Shown here one piece after another: positions 33,311-41,051 of a stretch of 44,877 nucleotides of DNA. The stretch covers positions 1-44,877 of the forward strand of contig CBFDEC010000025.1 of the NCBI GenBank assembly GCA_965603725.1, given 5' to 3'. The DNA is from JAGGSN01 sp965603725. GTDB lineage: Bacteria; Zixibacteria; MSB-5A5; UBA10806; 4484-95. A program made the position numbers and the translations under genes. The notes beneath the pieces are model-generated. The model was given only the letters and a program-made list of their open reading frames with translations. It had not been told where the DNA came from and ran no database searches. The number at the start of each line of letters is the position of its first letter. The first letter of the stretch is position 1.

Positions 33311-35752
33311 TTACCCTGGTAATACGTTTATTTTAAAATTCCCATCTTCAACGCCGATTTCTATTAAGTCGCCCGATTTTACTTCACCGGTAATAATCTT
33401 GACAGAAAGCCCGGACAGTATTTCCCTTTCGATCAGTCTCTGAAGCGGCCGGGCGCCCATCTCGAAGTCGTACCCTTCCTCAGCCAACTTATCAACCGCT
33501 TCCTGAGTAAGCTGCAGTCTGATATTCTTATCCGCCAATAGCTTTCTTACTTCATTTATTTGAATATCGACAATTACTTTCAAAGACTCTTTGCTTAATG
33601 TATGGAAAATCAGTATTTCCTGAATTCTGTTAAGGATTTCCGGTTTGAACTTCTTAAGCATCATTTCCCGCAGTTCTTCCTGGGTGAAAGATTCATTGCG
33701 ACGATCTTTTTCGACTATTTCCATCCCGCCGTAATTGGATGTCATAATCACTATGGTGTTGGAAAAATCAATAGTGCAATTTTTGCCGTCCGTCAATCGA
33801 CCATCATCCAACAGCTGGAGTAAAATATTGAAGATATCCAGATGAGCCTTCTCGATCTCATCAAAAAGAACGACCGAGTAAGGCTGCCTTTTTACCGATT
33901 CGGTTAATATACCGCCCTCCTCATATCCCACATATCCCGGGGGTGCGCCTATCAGCTTGGCGACATTGTGTTTTTCCATATACTCGGACATATCCATTCT
34001 GACGATATTCTTCTCATCATCGAATAAGAATTCGGCAATCGCCTTGGCCAATTCCGTTTTGCCGGTTCCTGTCGGCCCAAGAAAAATAAATGCCCCGATG
34101 GGACGATTAGGTCGCTTAAGTCCCGCGCGGGCTTTACGAACAGCTTCCGATACCGCGAAAACAGCCTCATCCTGGCCGACTACCCGTTTGGAAATATATT
34201 CTTCCATGCGCAAAACCTTTTGCGCTTCGTCTTCTCTCATCTTGGCCAGAGGAATCCCCGTCCATCGAGAAATAGTGCGGGCAACCTCATCGGAAGTGAC
34301 CTTTTTTTCAATGGATGATAACGCGGATAATAATTTCTGGGCCGGTTCGACAAGTTCATTATTAGATTCCGGCTCTTCCGGCAGGGGAATAATCCGCGAT
34401 TTTATTTCGGGCCGGTATGAACAATTTTCGAATATATCTTTCAACTCTATAAGATTGTCTTTCAGATTCCCGGCGTCGCCATTTTCTACCTGTTTGATAG
34501 TTTTTTCCAGCCGGCTTTTCAGGTTTTCCGATACCAGTCTAAACAGCGATGAAGCTTCGTCTATAATATCAACCGCGACATTTGGTAAGGTTTTTCCTCC
34601 CAGGTAGCGTTTTGACATTTTAACGGCATCCGATACGGCATCATCGATAATCTTTAAGCCATGATGATTTTCATAGCTGGCCTTTATACCGCTCAATATC
34701 TTGATAGCCTTTTCAACCGTTGGCGGCTGAATATTTATTTTCTGGAATAACGCGGCGAGGCCTTTATCCATCGAAAAATACCGAGTGAAATCTTCTTCAC
34801 TTGTCGATGCTATAACCGCTACCTCACCCCTGGCCAGGTAAGCTTTTAGCGGGCCAACCATCTCCGGCGGGCCGCCGGTCGGCGAGGCGGTCAATAAATC
34901 TTGAATGTCATCAATCGCGAGAATGACGTTTTTAGCGGATTCTTTAATTCCGTCTAACACAGTTCTGAATCTTTCCTCGAGTTCGCCCTTGTATTTGATG
35001 CCGGATGTTATTTCATCGATATCGAGCTGCAGCAGCTTTTTAGCTTTCATCTCGCCAAACAGGTTGCCATCCACCATGCGCTGGGCAAAGCCTCTTAGAA
35101 GCGCTGATTTGCCGACCCCATCCGGACCGACCAGGATCGGGTTTGAGCGATGGCGGCGAACCATAATTTGCAGTATCTCGATCATTTTATCATCATGGCC
35201 GATTGTCGGATCAAGCTTGTCATCGTGAGCCATGGCCGTTAGATCACGGCAGTAATTACTGGTCCCGGTCACCGTCATCCAATCTTCGGCATGTCCGACT
35301 GTGGGTTGTATCTCATCGGGGATTTCTCCTAAAGCCCTATATAATTCGCCCTTGGAGATTTCCATCTTGGCTATAAGCTCGGATGATATGCTGGACCCTG
35401 AGTCAAGCAGAGCCAGAAGCAAGTGCTCACATCCGATCTTGGGCGATTTGAAATTGTCCCGTTCGAGATCGGCGGTCGAGATTATATCCTTGATCAGTGG
35501 AGACATCGGCAGTTTCAGTTTGGCTATCCCCGATTTCGGGAAGCCCTCCATATCCATCTCGACTATGGATTGGAGCAGCACGATGTTTTTATCCAGGTAT
35601 GACAGCAATGACTCGACGGCCCCGGATCTTCTGCGAAGAACCGATAAAAGCAGATGCTCCGGCATGACTTCCGTATGCCTCTTGGAAAGGGCTATATCCT
35701 GGGCGTTGATCAGCGCCTCTTTGGCGGCCTTACTGAGTTCAGCAATATTCAT
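33311..35752 (-). CDS. clpV: T6SS sheath-disassembly ATPase ClpV (TssH)
   Basis: Hexameric AAA+ unfoldase that recycles contracted TssBC sheath. The protein has 813 residues from the ATG (a TTG six codons upstream is possible). Order: N-domain with two Clp_N repeats (about 1-150), AAA1 with Walker A GPDGVGKS (about 209-216), a short middle domain, AAA2 with Walker A GPTGTGKT and Walker B VVLFDEIEKAH, and a C-terminal small domain (MGARPLQRLIEREI). In AAA1 the Walker B acidic pair is Asp-Asp (AIDDIQ) rather than Asp-Glu, which could slow hydrolysis in that ring. First gene of the machine operon. ClpB is the alternative, but the neighbours make ClpV far more likely. Confidence 0.9.
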   Translation of the reverse strand: MNIAELSKAAKEALINAQDIALSKRHTEVMPEHLLLSVLRRRSGAVESLLSYLDKNIVLLQSIVEMDMEGFPKSGIAKLKLPMSPLIKDIISTADLERDNFKSPKIGCEHLLLALLDSGSSISSELIAKMEISKGELYRALGEIPDEIQPTVGHAEDWMTVTGTSNYCRDLTAMAHDDKLDPTIGHDDKMIEILQIMVRRHRSNPILVGPDGVGKSALLRGFAQRMVDGNLFGEMKAKKLLQLDIDEITSGIKYKGELEERFRTVLDGIKESAKNVILAIDDIQDLLTASPTGGPPEMVGPLKAYLARGEVAVIASTSEEDFTRYFSMDKGLAALFQKINIQPPTVEKAIKILSGIKASYENHHGLKIIDDAVSDAVKMSKRYLGGKTLPNVAVDIIDEASSLFRLVSENLKSRLEKTIKQVENGDAGNLKDNLIELKDIFENCSYRPEIKSRIIPLPEEPESNNELVEPAQKLLSALSSIEKKVTSDEVARTISRWTGIPLAKMREDEAQKVLRMEEYISKRVVGQDEAVFAVSEAVRKARAGLKRPNRPIGAFIFLGPTGTGKTELAKAIAEFLFDDEKNIVRMDMSEYMEKHNVAKLIGAPPGYVGYEEGGILTESVKRQPYSVVLFDEIEKAHLDIFNILLQLLDDGRLTDGKNCTIDFSNTIVIMTSNYGGMEIVEKDRRNESFTQEELREMMLKKFKPEILNRIQEILIFHTLSKESLKVIVDIQINEVRKLLADKNIRLQLTQEAVDKLAEEGYDFEMGARPLQRLIEREILSGLSVKIITGEVKSGDLIEIGVEDGNFKINVLPG

Positions 35753-35870
35753 CTTAACACAATCCGACAAGTCTCGTTAAACGATTTCACATCGCGACGG
35801 GATTAATGGCCGTATCACCGCCACATTGCCTCTTGGCAATACCCGGACTTAAGAAATTCTTCAACTCTTA

Positions 35871-35900
35871 AAGATACTGCCACAAGAACTGAAAAGTCAA
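35871..35900 (-). promoter_or_regulatory. Putative sigma70-type promoter of the clpV-tss operon
   Basis: On the minus strand, TTGACT (35900-35895) and TATCTT (35876-35871) are separated by 18 bp. They lie about 120 bp upstream of the clpV ATG. The machine operon could thus be expressed separately from the cargo genes upstream. Confidence 0.5.
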
Positions 35901-35974
35901 GCTGTTTTATTGGAGGAGTTTCCCCAAAATATTTTCCAAATAACAGATTTGATCAAAAAAAACTAACTTGATAG

Positions 35975-36015
35975 GGCAGGCTTTCCAGCCTGCCTGCGGG
36001 ACTGGAAAGTCCCGC
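35975..36015. repeat. Tandem pair of perfect hairpins
   Basis: GGCAGGCT-TTCC-AGCCTGCC (35975-35994) is followed by GCGGGACT-GGAA-AGTCCCGC (35996-36015). The loops are reverse complements. This is a palindromic intergenic element like others in the window; it might also stop read-through from the PAD gene, though no strong T-tract follows. Confidence 0.65.
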
Positions 36016-36175
36016 CTGTTAGCGTGGAAGTTTCCTCATTTTTTCAAAAACCATGATTTCCACTTTTTGAAAACATTAACTCTATGAAATAAATTAAATT
36101 ATAAAGAATTTGCCAGATTTTATAGGGAAACTCCTGGTTTTATCGGGTTAGCTTATCACGGCTTTTGCCAAGATA

Positions 36176-38812
36176 TTATGATTGCATTGGTGGTGGCGGT
36201 AGTGGCGGTGGAGCATCAAACGATTCCTGTTCTTGAATTATCTCCGCTACTACCGTACTATTGTTTTCCTGGATTGTGTAGCCAGGCTCCCCACCAGAAC
36301 ATAGTTCGTTCCATACATCGGAAACCGTAATTTGTTGGCCGGCTATGAGATCGGCGATCGAATATTGGACCGTATGGTCTTTTATTGCGTTGTTAAGGTT
36401 TAGCACGGTTAATTTCTCTTCAACCTCACAACCTTCAACTGGTGGACCTTCGGGGGAAATATGGAGTTTGGGAGCGGTGGCTTTGATTACCGCAATCTCG
36501 GTTTCAGGCGCTAATGTAGTTTTGAATTCCGGAGGTTCAGGGTCTGAAAGCAATTTATGATTAATGTTATGTACTTTTATTATATCGCCGGCTTCAAGGT
36601 TTCGGACAGAGTATTCCAGCTTTTCATTGGCCACGGTATTCACTATTTTAATTTCGGTTTCTAATACATCTACAAAACATTCTTCCGGAGGATTGACAAA
36701 CTCTATCGTTAATTTCGGTTCTGCTTTTATGTCTTTCTTGGATGAGTCGCCCAATTCTCGCTTAACAATCTGGGGCGGCTCTTTAGTCCACCATTTGCAT
36801 TTATCTTCAGGCAGCGGCGCCGGCAGTTGGTTAGTGCCGCAATGAATCTCGCCATCACTTGAGTGCATATCAGCCCAATTATTGGCAAAAGCAATGTTTT
36901 CTTCTTTGATTTCTGCGATAGAAACTAACTGCTGTCGGATATATTCCTGGAAAACATACTTACCATCATATACCGGTCCAAAAGGCTTAGCGATCAAGCA
37001 ATGACATTTTTTATCTTTAGTTATGATAAGCATATTAGTGCTGTCCCCGGTAATAGCATGAGCCTCGTTATCGCCTGAAAAAAGCACCGGCAAATCTATG
37101 AAATCCGACTCCTTTAGTTTTAATTCTTTTTTAAGGATTTCCCTGCTTCCTTCGTCAATGCGTTGCTGCGCTTGAACGGCATTCTTGAATATTTCAGTAC
37201 TAGCAATATTACCTTTTGAGATTTCAAGAAAATCAGATATATCTTTCGCGTCAAACTTTAAACCGTTCTTTTGAGGAATAATCATCCGTCCACTATAACC
37301 CTGCGGTGGAGAATCATCAGGCTTATATTCAACGAAATTGCCATCTGATTTCTCACCATCGGAAAGCTTATGTTTAAGTTCGCTAAATTTACAAAAGTAT
37401 TTTTCCAGTAATTTTATAAAATCACTACCATATTTATCTTTATAATTATCTTCGCGAATCTTTAGTTCGATTCTCCGTGCACAAGCGCGGACTACTTTCA
37501 ACATAGATTCACTGCTATTATCCGGATTCGGTTTACTCAGAGCCCATGCTATACCATATAGCAGTACATAGGCGAGGCGTGAATTAGATATTAATACTTT
37601 ATATGGATTGGGGATAAACGCTATTAGCTCATCCACATGACCAACTGAAAGCCAGGTAGGATCAAGAATTATAGGCTGTTGCAATCTCTGAGCACAAAGA
37701 AAATCACCTATGTTACACACCCTATCCTGGTGATATTTAAATCCCTCACCAAAGATAAGCCTTCCCCAAGGATTTTCCTTGGTTGATGGGCTAACGAGGT
37801 AATTGCCGCCATTATCCTGGCTTGTCCGCCACTTTTTGGGCCAAAGTTCGAACTTTTGCGGCACGGTTGCCAAGGCAATATTTTCATCTTTGATAGAATC
37901 GTCAAGATTTAGCTCCCTCTTTTCACCTTTCTTTCCTACTTTGAAGTAACTTAGCTGGGCGCTCTTATCCAGTCGCTCCAGAACCACGAGTGTAGTCATC
38001 TCGCCGGGCCAGGCCACGTAGCCTGATTTGATTACATCACGCATAAAGCCTTTCTTGGCCTTTGCGGGACCTATCGGTTGAAAATTACAACGGGCATTCT
38101 TGCTGAATTTCTCGATTTGTCTGGCAACACAATCACCTTCCTTGGGCGCCCTGGCAAAAATTACCTTGGTTTCATCCAAATCGCTCGCCATTATCCAAGG
38201 TGCAATGCGTATCTGCGCTTCTTGTACAATTGTTGTTTGGGCTAATCCCTTAAATCTTAAATCAGTGAATTTCAATTGCAAGGTTATGCAGGCATCACTC
38301 CCATCGGCTTCTTGCGCGTAATCAACTGCTTCCATCCAGAGGATTACGGCTTGCCCGGCATTTAAATGAAAAGATAAAACATCATCGTCGTGGATCGCAA
38401 AAAGATTACCTTCAATGCCCTTACCTAAAACCTGTTCCGCACCTTCTTCTAGATTGTTATAAATCCTGATCTGATCAGGATTTTCAGCAATTTGTAGCGT
38501 AGCCGCCCATTCCTTAGATAATTCGCCCTTTTGATCATCCCAGCCTATTTTTATGGCCAATCTTTCATCAACATTCTCAATCAATTTATATTGTTGATTT
38601 TTAACCAATATGATTGCGCCCTTGTGCTCACCTTTTTTACACTCTCCCCATTTCCATTTTACGCATTTTGCCGGCTTGTCATCCACCGCACCATCACGAT
38701 CCTCATCTAAAAACATACGTAACCTTGGCCCTGGCTTAATAGCCTTAGATCTTACGATTTTGCCTGATTTGCTCGGGAGTCTCTTTATTAAATCATCTTC
38801 ATCATATTCCAT
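36176..38812 (-). CDS. Protein-arginine deiminase (PAD) homologue, candidate T6SS effector
   Basis: An 878-residue protein predicted to convert peptidyl-arginine to citrulline plus ammonia. Residues about 30-200 match the PAD middle domain (an acidic DEDRDG loop at 36-41, then WKWGECKKGEHKGAIILV). Residues about 201-680 match the PAD catalytic domain: IAPWIM, FMRDVIKSGY, SVGHVDE, ILKKELKLKESDFIDLP, KPFGPV and IHCGTN. The catalytic set aligned with human PAD4 D350, H471, D473 and C645 is intact as D259, H392, D394 and C658. The animal N-terminal PAD domain is absent. The C-terminus (about 699-865) holds two related domains of about 80 residues and a proline-rich tail. No signal peptide is seen, in keeping with T6SS delivery. 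It lies downstream of the PAAR/chaperone genes and upstream of clpV. That it is an effector is inferred from context. Confidence 0.88.
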   Translation of the reverse strand: MEYDEDDLIKRLPSKSGKIVRSKAIKPGPRLRMFLDEDRDGAVDDKPAKCVKWKWGECKKGEHKGAIILVKNQQYKLIENVDERLAIKIGWDDQKGELSKEWAATLQIAENPDQIRIYNNLEEGAEQVLGKGIEGNLFAIHDDDVLSFHLNAGQAVILWMEAVDYAQEADGSDACITLQLKFTDLRFKGLAQTTIVQEAQIRIAPWIMASDLDETKVIFARAPKEGDCVARQIEKFSKNARCNFQPIGPAKAKKGFMRDVIKSGYVAWPGEMTTLVVLERLDKSAQLSYFKVGKKGEKRELNLDDSIKDENIALATVPQKFELWPKKWRTSQDNGGNYLVSPSTKENPWGRLIFGEGFKYHQDRVCNIGDFLCAQRLQQPIILDPTWLSVGHVDELIAFIPNPYKVLISNSRLAYVLLYGIAWALSKPNPDNSSESMLKVVRACARRIELKIREDNYKDKYGSDFIKLLEKYFCKFSELKHKLSDGEKSDGNFVEYKPDDSPPQGYSGRMIIPQKNGLKFDAKDISDFLEISKGNIASTEIFKNAVQAQQRIDEGSREILKKELKLKESDFIDLPVLFSGDNEAHAITGDSTNMLIITKDKKCHCLIAKPFGPVYDGKYVFQEYIRQQLVSIAEIKEENIAFANNWADMHSSDGEIHCGTNQLPAPLPEDKCKWWTKEPPQIVKRELGDSSKKDIKAEPKLTIEFVNPPEECFVDVLETEIKIVNTVANEKLEYSVRNLEAGDIIKVHNINHKLLSDPEPPEFKTTLAPETEIAVIKATAPKLHISPEGPPVEGCEVEEKLTVLNLNNAIKDHTVQYSIADLIAGQQITVSDVWNELCSGGEPGYTIQENNSTVVAEIIQEQESFDAPPPLPPPPMQS

Positions 38813-38894
38813 AATTAAATCATCCTTATTGGGCTAGCATATGTATCGCCTCAGGTAGAATGGGTTACGCTATTTTTTATCGGCGAAAAATTTA

Positions 38895-39800
38895 TTAATC
38901 ATTATCAGTATTATACAAAGAAAAATCCTCCAAATCCGGGAATTCAAAAGCTATCTCCCCGGGGGGGATACCTTCTTCGCGCGCATAACCGTCGCTGTTA
39001 AGAGTACCCTCCCGCTTTGAACCATCCGGCAAATGCAATTCATACTTCTCATCCGCCATTGGTTTTCCGGTTTCATCATCAAGGTAAATTTCCACCCAGT
39101 CTTTGAATAGTAATAATCCTGATTCCTGTTCTTTGCCATATTCCTGGTCATCAATTTTCAGCGTGAAAAAATATTCCGGAGGATTGTAGTTCTTGCCATA
39201 TTTTTTCATTTCCTCCTGGGATGGAATCTCGTCGGTATCCTCATGATACTCATATTCCCACTCAACCTCGATTTTCTTGTTTTTCACATTTGTGGGAATC
39301 TCAACGATTTTATCATGGTTGCCGTCCTGGTCGTGCTCATATATAATAACCTTCACCTCGGCCTCATCCCGCACACCCTCGATATCGGCGCTCAGTTTCA
39401 GGATATCACCCCGCCGGGCTTCTTGTTTATCCCATTTCATATTCGAGATTTCGATTTTGGGCCTTATGGGAACACGATTTGATTCCGCGCTCACGCCGAG
39501 CCCGGATAGCTTGACTTTGAAATACGCCTTATCGCCGGGTTTTATCTTATCGGGAATAGTCAATTTCCCGGAAAAGCCATTGCCGTAGACCTTACCCGTT
39601 AGTTTGCCCAGCTTTTTGCCTTTTTCGCTCTTGCCCGTTATTTTGATTTTGCCGCCTTCGCCCACGAACAGTGTCTTGACCTCGATTAACGCCTCGCTGC
39701 CGGCATGGACCTCGTTGGCGCTCCAGATCGCGTGAAGAATGGATGATTCAAGTTTTATCTTGTGCTCTTTGTCGGTCGATTTGGTGAGTTTCGTTTCCAT
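38895..39800 (-). CDS. Stand-alone Ig-like/transthyretin-like T6SS accessory protein
   Basis: A 301-residue protein without a signal peptide. Residues about 20-110 and 113-232 look like two related beta-sandwich domains. Residues about 235-290 form a small transthyretin-like domain (YLDDETGKPMADEKYELHLP, then GTLNSDGYAREEGIP). The second Ig-like plus transthyretin part clearly resembles the C-terminal 150 residues of the PAAR protein at 42901. This suggests a module that builds on or binds the T6SS tip, or an adaptor for the PAD encoded 82 nt downstream. No enzymatic motif is seen. I do not know a characterised homologue. Confidence 0.65.
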   Translation of the reverse strand: METKLTKSTDKEHKIKLESSILHAIWSANEVHAGSEALIEVKTLFVGEGGKIKITGKSEKGKKLGKLTGKVYGNGFSGKLTIPDKIKPGDKAYFKVKLSGLGVSAESNRVPIRPKIEISNMKWDKQEARRGDILKLSADIEGVRDEAEVKVIIYEHDQDGNHDKIVEIPTNVKNKKIEVEWEYEYHEDTDEIPSQEEMKKYGKNYNPPEYFFTLKIDDQEYGKEQESGLLLFKDWVEIYLDDETGKPMADEKYELHLPDGSKREGTLNSDGYAREEGIPPGEIAFEFPDLEDFSLYNTDND

Positions 39801-39812
39801 ATTAATTTTATT

Positions 39813-40253
39813 TTACTTCTTTTTTGATTCGGACTCCGGCTCAAATGAATCGATTATCGCGTCTACCTGCACGCCGATTGTCTTTATTGTCTTCTTGGAA
39901 AAACTCGAGGTGAAATTATACGCTTTCTTGCCGATTATCGTGAAAACCTGTTTCTGGATCAGGATTTTGCCTTCGCCGGGCGCCCATTTATAAACTATCT
40001 CGTAGGCCTTGTGTCCGGATTTCAATTCCTTCTCGCGTTTCCCCATGAGTTCGAAACCGGAAAGGGTGTTTTTGAGCGACTCGATTCTCAGGTCGGCATA
40101 AGTGTTTAGATCAAGTCCCCCCGGCTCGGTATCGATCATCAGCACCAGGTTATGCTGAACCCCGCTGTCATCGGGGCCTTTGAAAGTGTACATGGTCTGA
40201 TCCTCCCAGCCGTCGGGCAGGTCGATTTTAAATTGACTCTTAAATTCTGGCAT
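39813..40253 (-). CDS. DcrB/EagR-like (DUF1795) T6SS chaperone
   Basis: A 146-residue protein with the DcrB/DUF1795 beta-alpha fold pattern: IDLPDGWEDQTMYTFKGPDD near the N-terminus, a central LRIESLKNTLSGFELMGKRE and a closing FTSSFSKKTIKTIGVQVDAI. In T6SS loci such proteins (EagR) are cytosolic chaperones that bind PAAR effectors and load them on VgrG. Here the PAAR protein has no hydrophobic segment of the type EagR usually protects, so its client may be another cargo protein. It starts 2 nt after the HEAT gene stop, sharing a GGAGAG ribosome-binding site with its last codons. Confidence 0.75.
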   Translation of the reverse strand: MPEFKSQFKIDLPDGWEDQTMYTFKGPDDSGVQHNLVLMIDTEPGGLDLNTYADLRIESLKNTLSGFELMGKREKELKSGHKAYEIVYKWAPGEGKILIQKQVFTIIGKKAYNFTSSFSKKTIKTIGVQVDAIIDSFEPESESKKK

Positions 40254-40255
40254 AT

Positions 40256-41026
40256 TTACTCTCCCAGGGATTCCAGAAACTTCCTGGCTTCCTCGATCTC
40301 TTCATCACCATAAATTTTAACGTCATCAACTTCAAAGCTGAAAGCCTGTCCGTACCAATCGGAAACCATGTTAACAACCGAATCGCAGATCCTGGAATAT
40401 TCGGCAAAATCAGGATCACCGATCTCATAACCGTCAGCTTGATCATCAAGCAGAGGCAATAGATTCTTAGCAAGGTTTTTATCGTTTATGTATTCCAGAT
40501 CTTCGACGGCTTGCAGACGGTCGTCGGGTTCCTCCGCTGCCAGACAGGCTGCGAATTCATTCTTGCATTCATCACTACCGAGTCGGGCGAGAGCCAGTTT
40601 GATACTCCTTATTACGCTTTTATTATCCTCAACGCCAAGCTGCTTGGTGAGCGGAGCTACGGCTTCTTGATTATCCAATTTCCCGAGCAGTAAAGGTACT
40701 TCCTCCCTAACTTCGGAATCAGGGTGATTCAGATGATCTATAAGAGCAGGAAGATGCGATGAACCCAGTTGCCGGGAGCGCAATATTTGCAGCACGCTCA
40801 TGTAAACGCTATCATCCGCATCTCCGATAGCCTTGATGAGTATCTCGGGCACCTGATCATCGTAGATCACCGACAAGCAGCTCATGGCCAGAGCCCGGAT
40901 GTCACCATCCGCATTACTTAACATCTCCTGCAACAGGGGCAAGGCTGCTGAGCCAATCTGCTCTGCATCATCCAGAGCATTATCGCTTTTCTTAAGAATT
41001 TTATCGTGTAACGCTTTCGCTTCCAT
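40256..41026 (-). CDS. HEAT-repeat protein, candidate immunity or adaptor
   Basis: A 256-residue, acidic, all-helical protein with about five to six HEAT/PBS-lyase-like repeats (for example GDIRALAMSCLSVIYDD, DDSVYMSVLQILRSRQL, SEVREEVPLLLGKLDN). A C-terminal segment of unknown fold follows. No signal peptide or membrane helix is seen. It is encoded between the metalloprotease and the chaperone, where T6SS immunity or adaptor proteins are usually found. Which partner it binds is not visible. A periplasmic protease would normally need a periplasmic immunity protein, which argues against that pair unless the toxin acts in the cytosol. Confidence 0.75.
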   Translation of the reverse strand: MEAKALHDKILKKSDNALDDAEQIGSAALPLLQEMLSNADGDIRALAMSCLSVIYDDQVPEILIKAIGDADDSVYMSVLQILRSRQLGSSHLPALIDHLNHPDSEVREEVPLLLGKLDNQEAVAPLTKQLGVEDNKSVIRSIKLALARLGSDECKNEFAACLAAEEPDDRLQAVEDLEYINDKNLAKNLLPLLDDQADGYEIGDPDFAEYSRICDSVVNMVSDWYGQAFSFEVDDVKIYGDEEIEEARKFLESLGE

Positions 41027-41051
41027 TATAAGTCCTTATTATATAGTGGAA

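Larger units (their letters stand above)
35753..36175. other. Gap between the cargo block and the T6SS machine operon
   Basis: About 420 bp without a gene. It contains a good sigma70-like promoter for clpV (35871-35900, minus) and a tandem pair of hairpins (35975-36015). The AT-rich sequence between 36020 and 36175 follows the PAD stop codon and holds nothing I can name. Confidence 0.6.

Noticed and set aside
23452..35752. Prophage tail or extracellular contractile injection system
   Set aside because: TssK, TssF, TssG, Hcp and ClpV together are specific to T6SS, and there are no tail-tape, head, lysis or tail-fibre genes.
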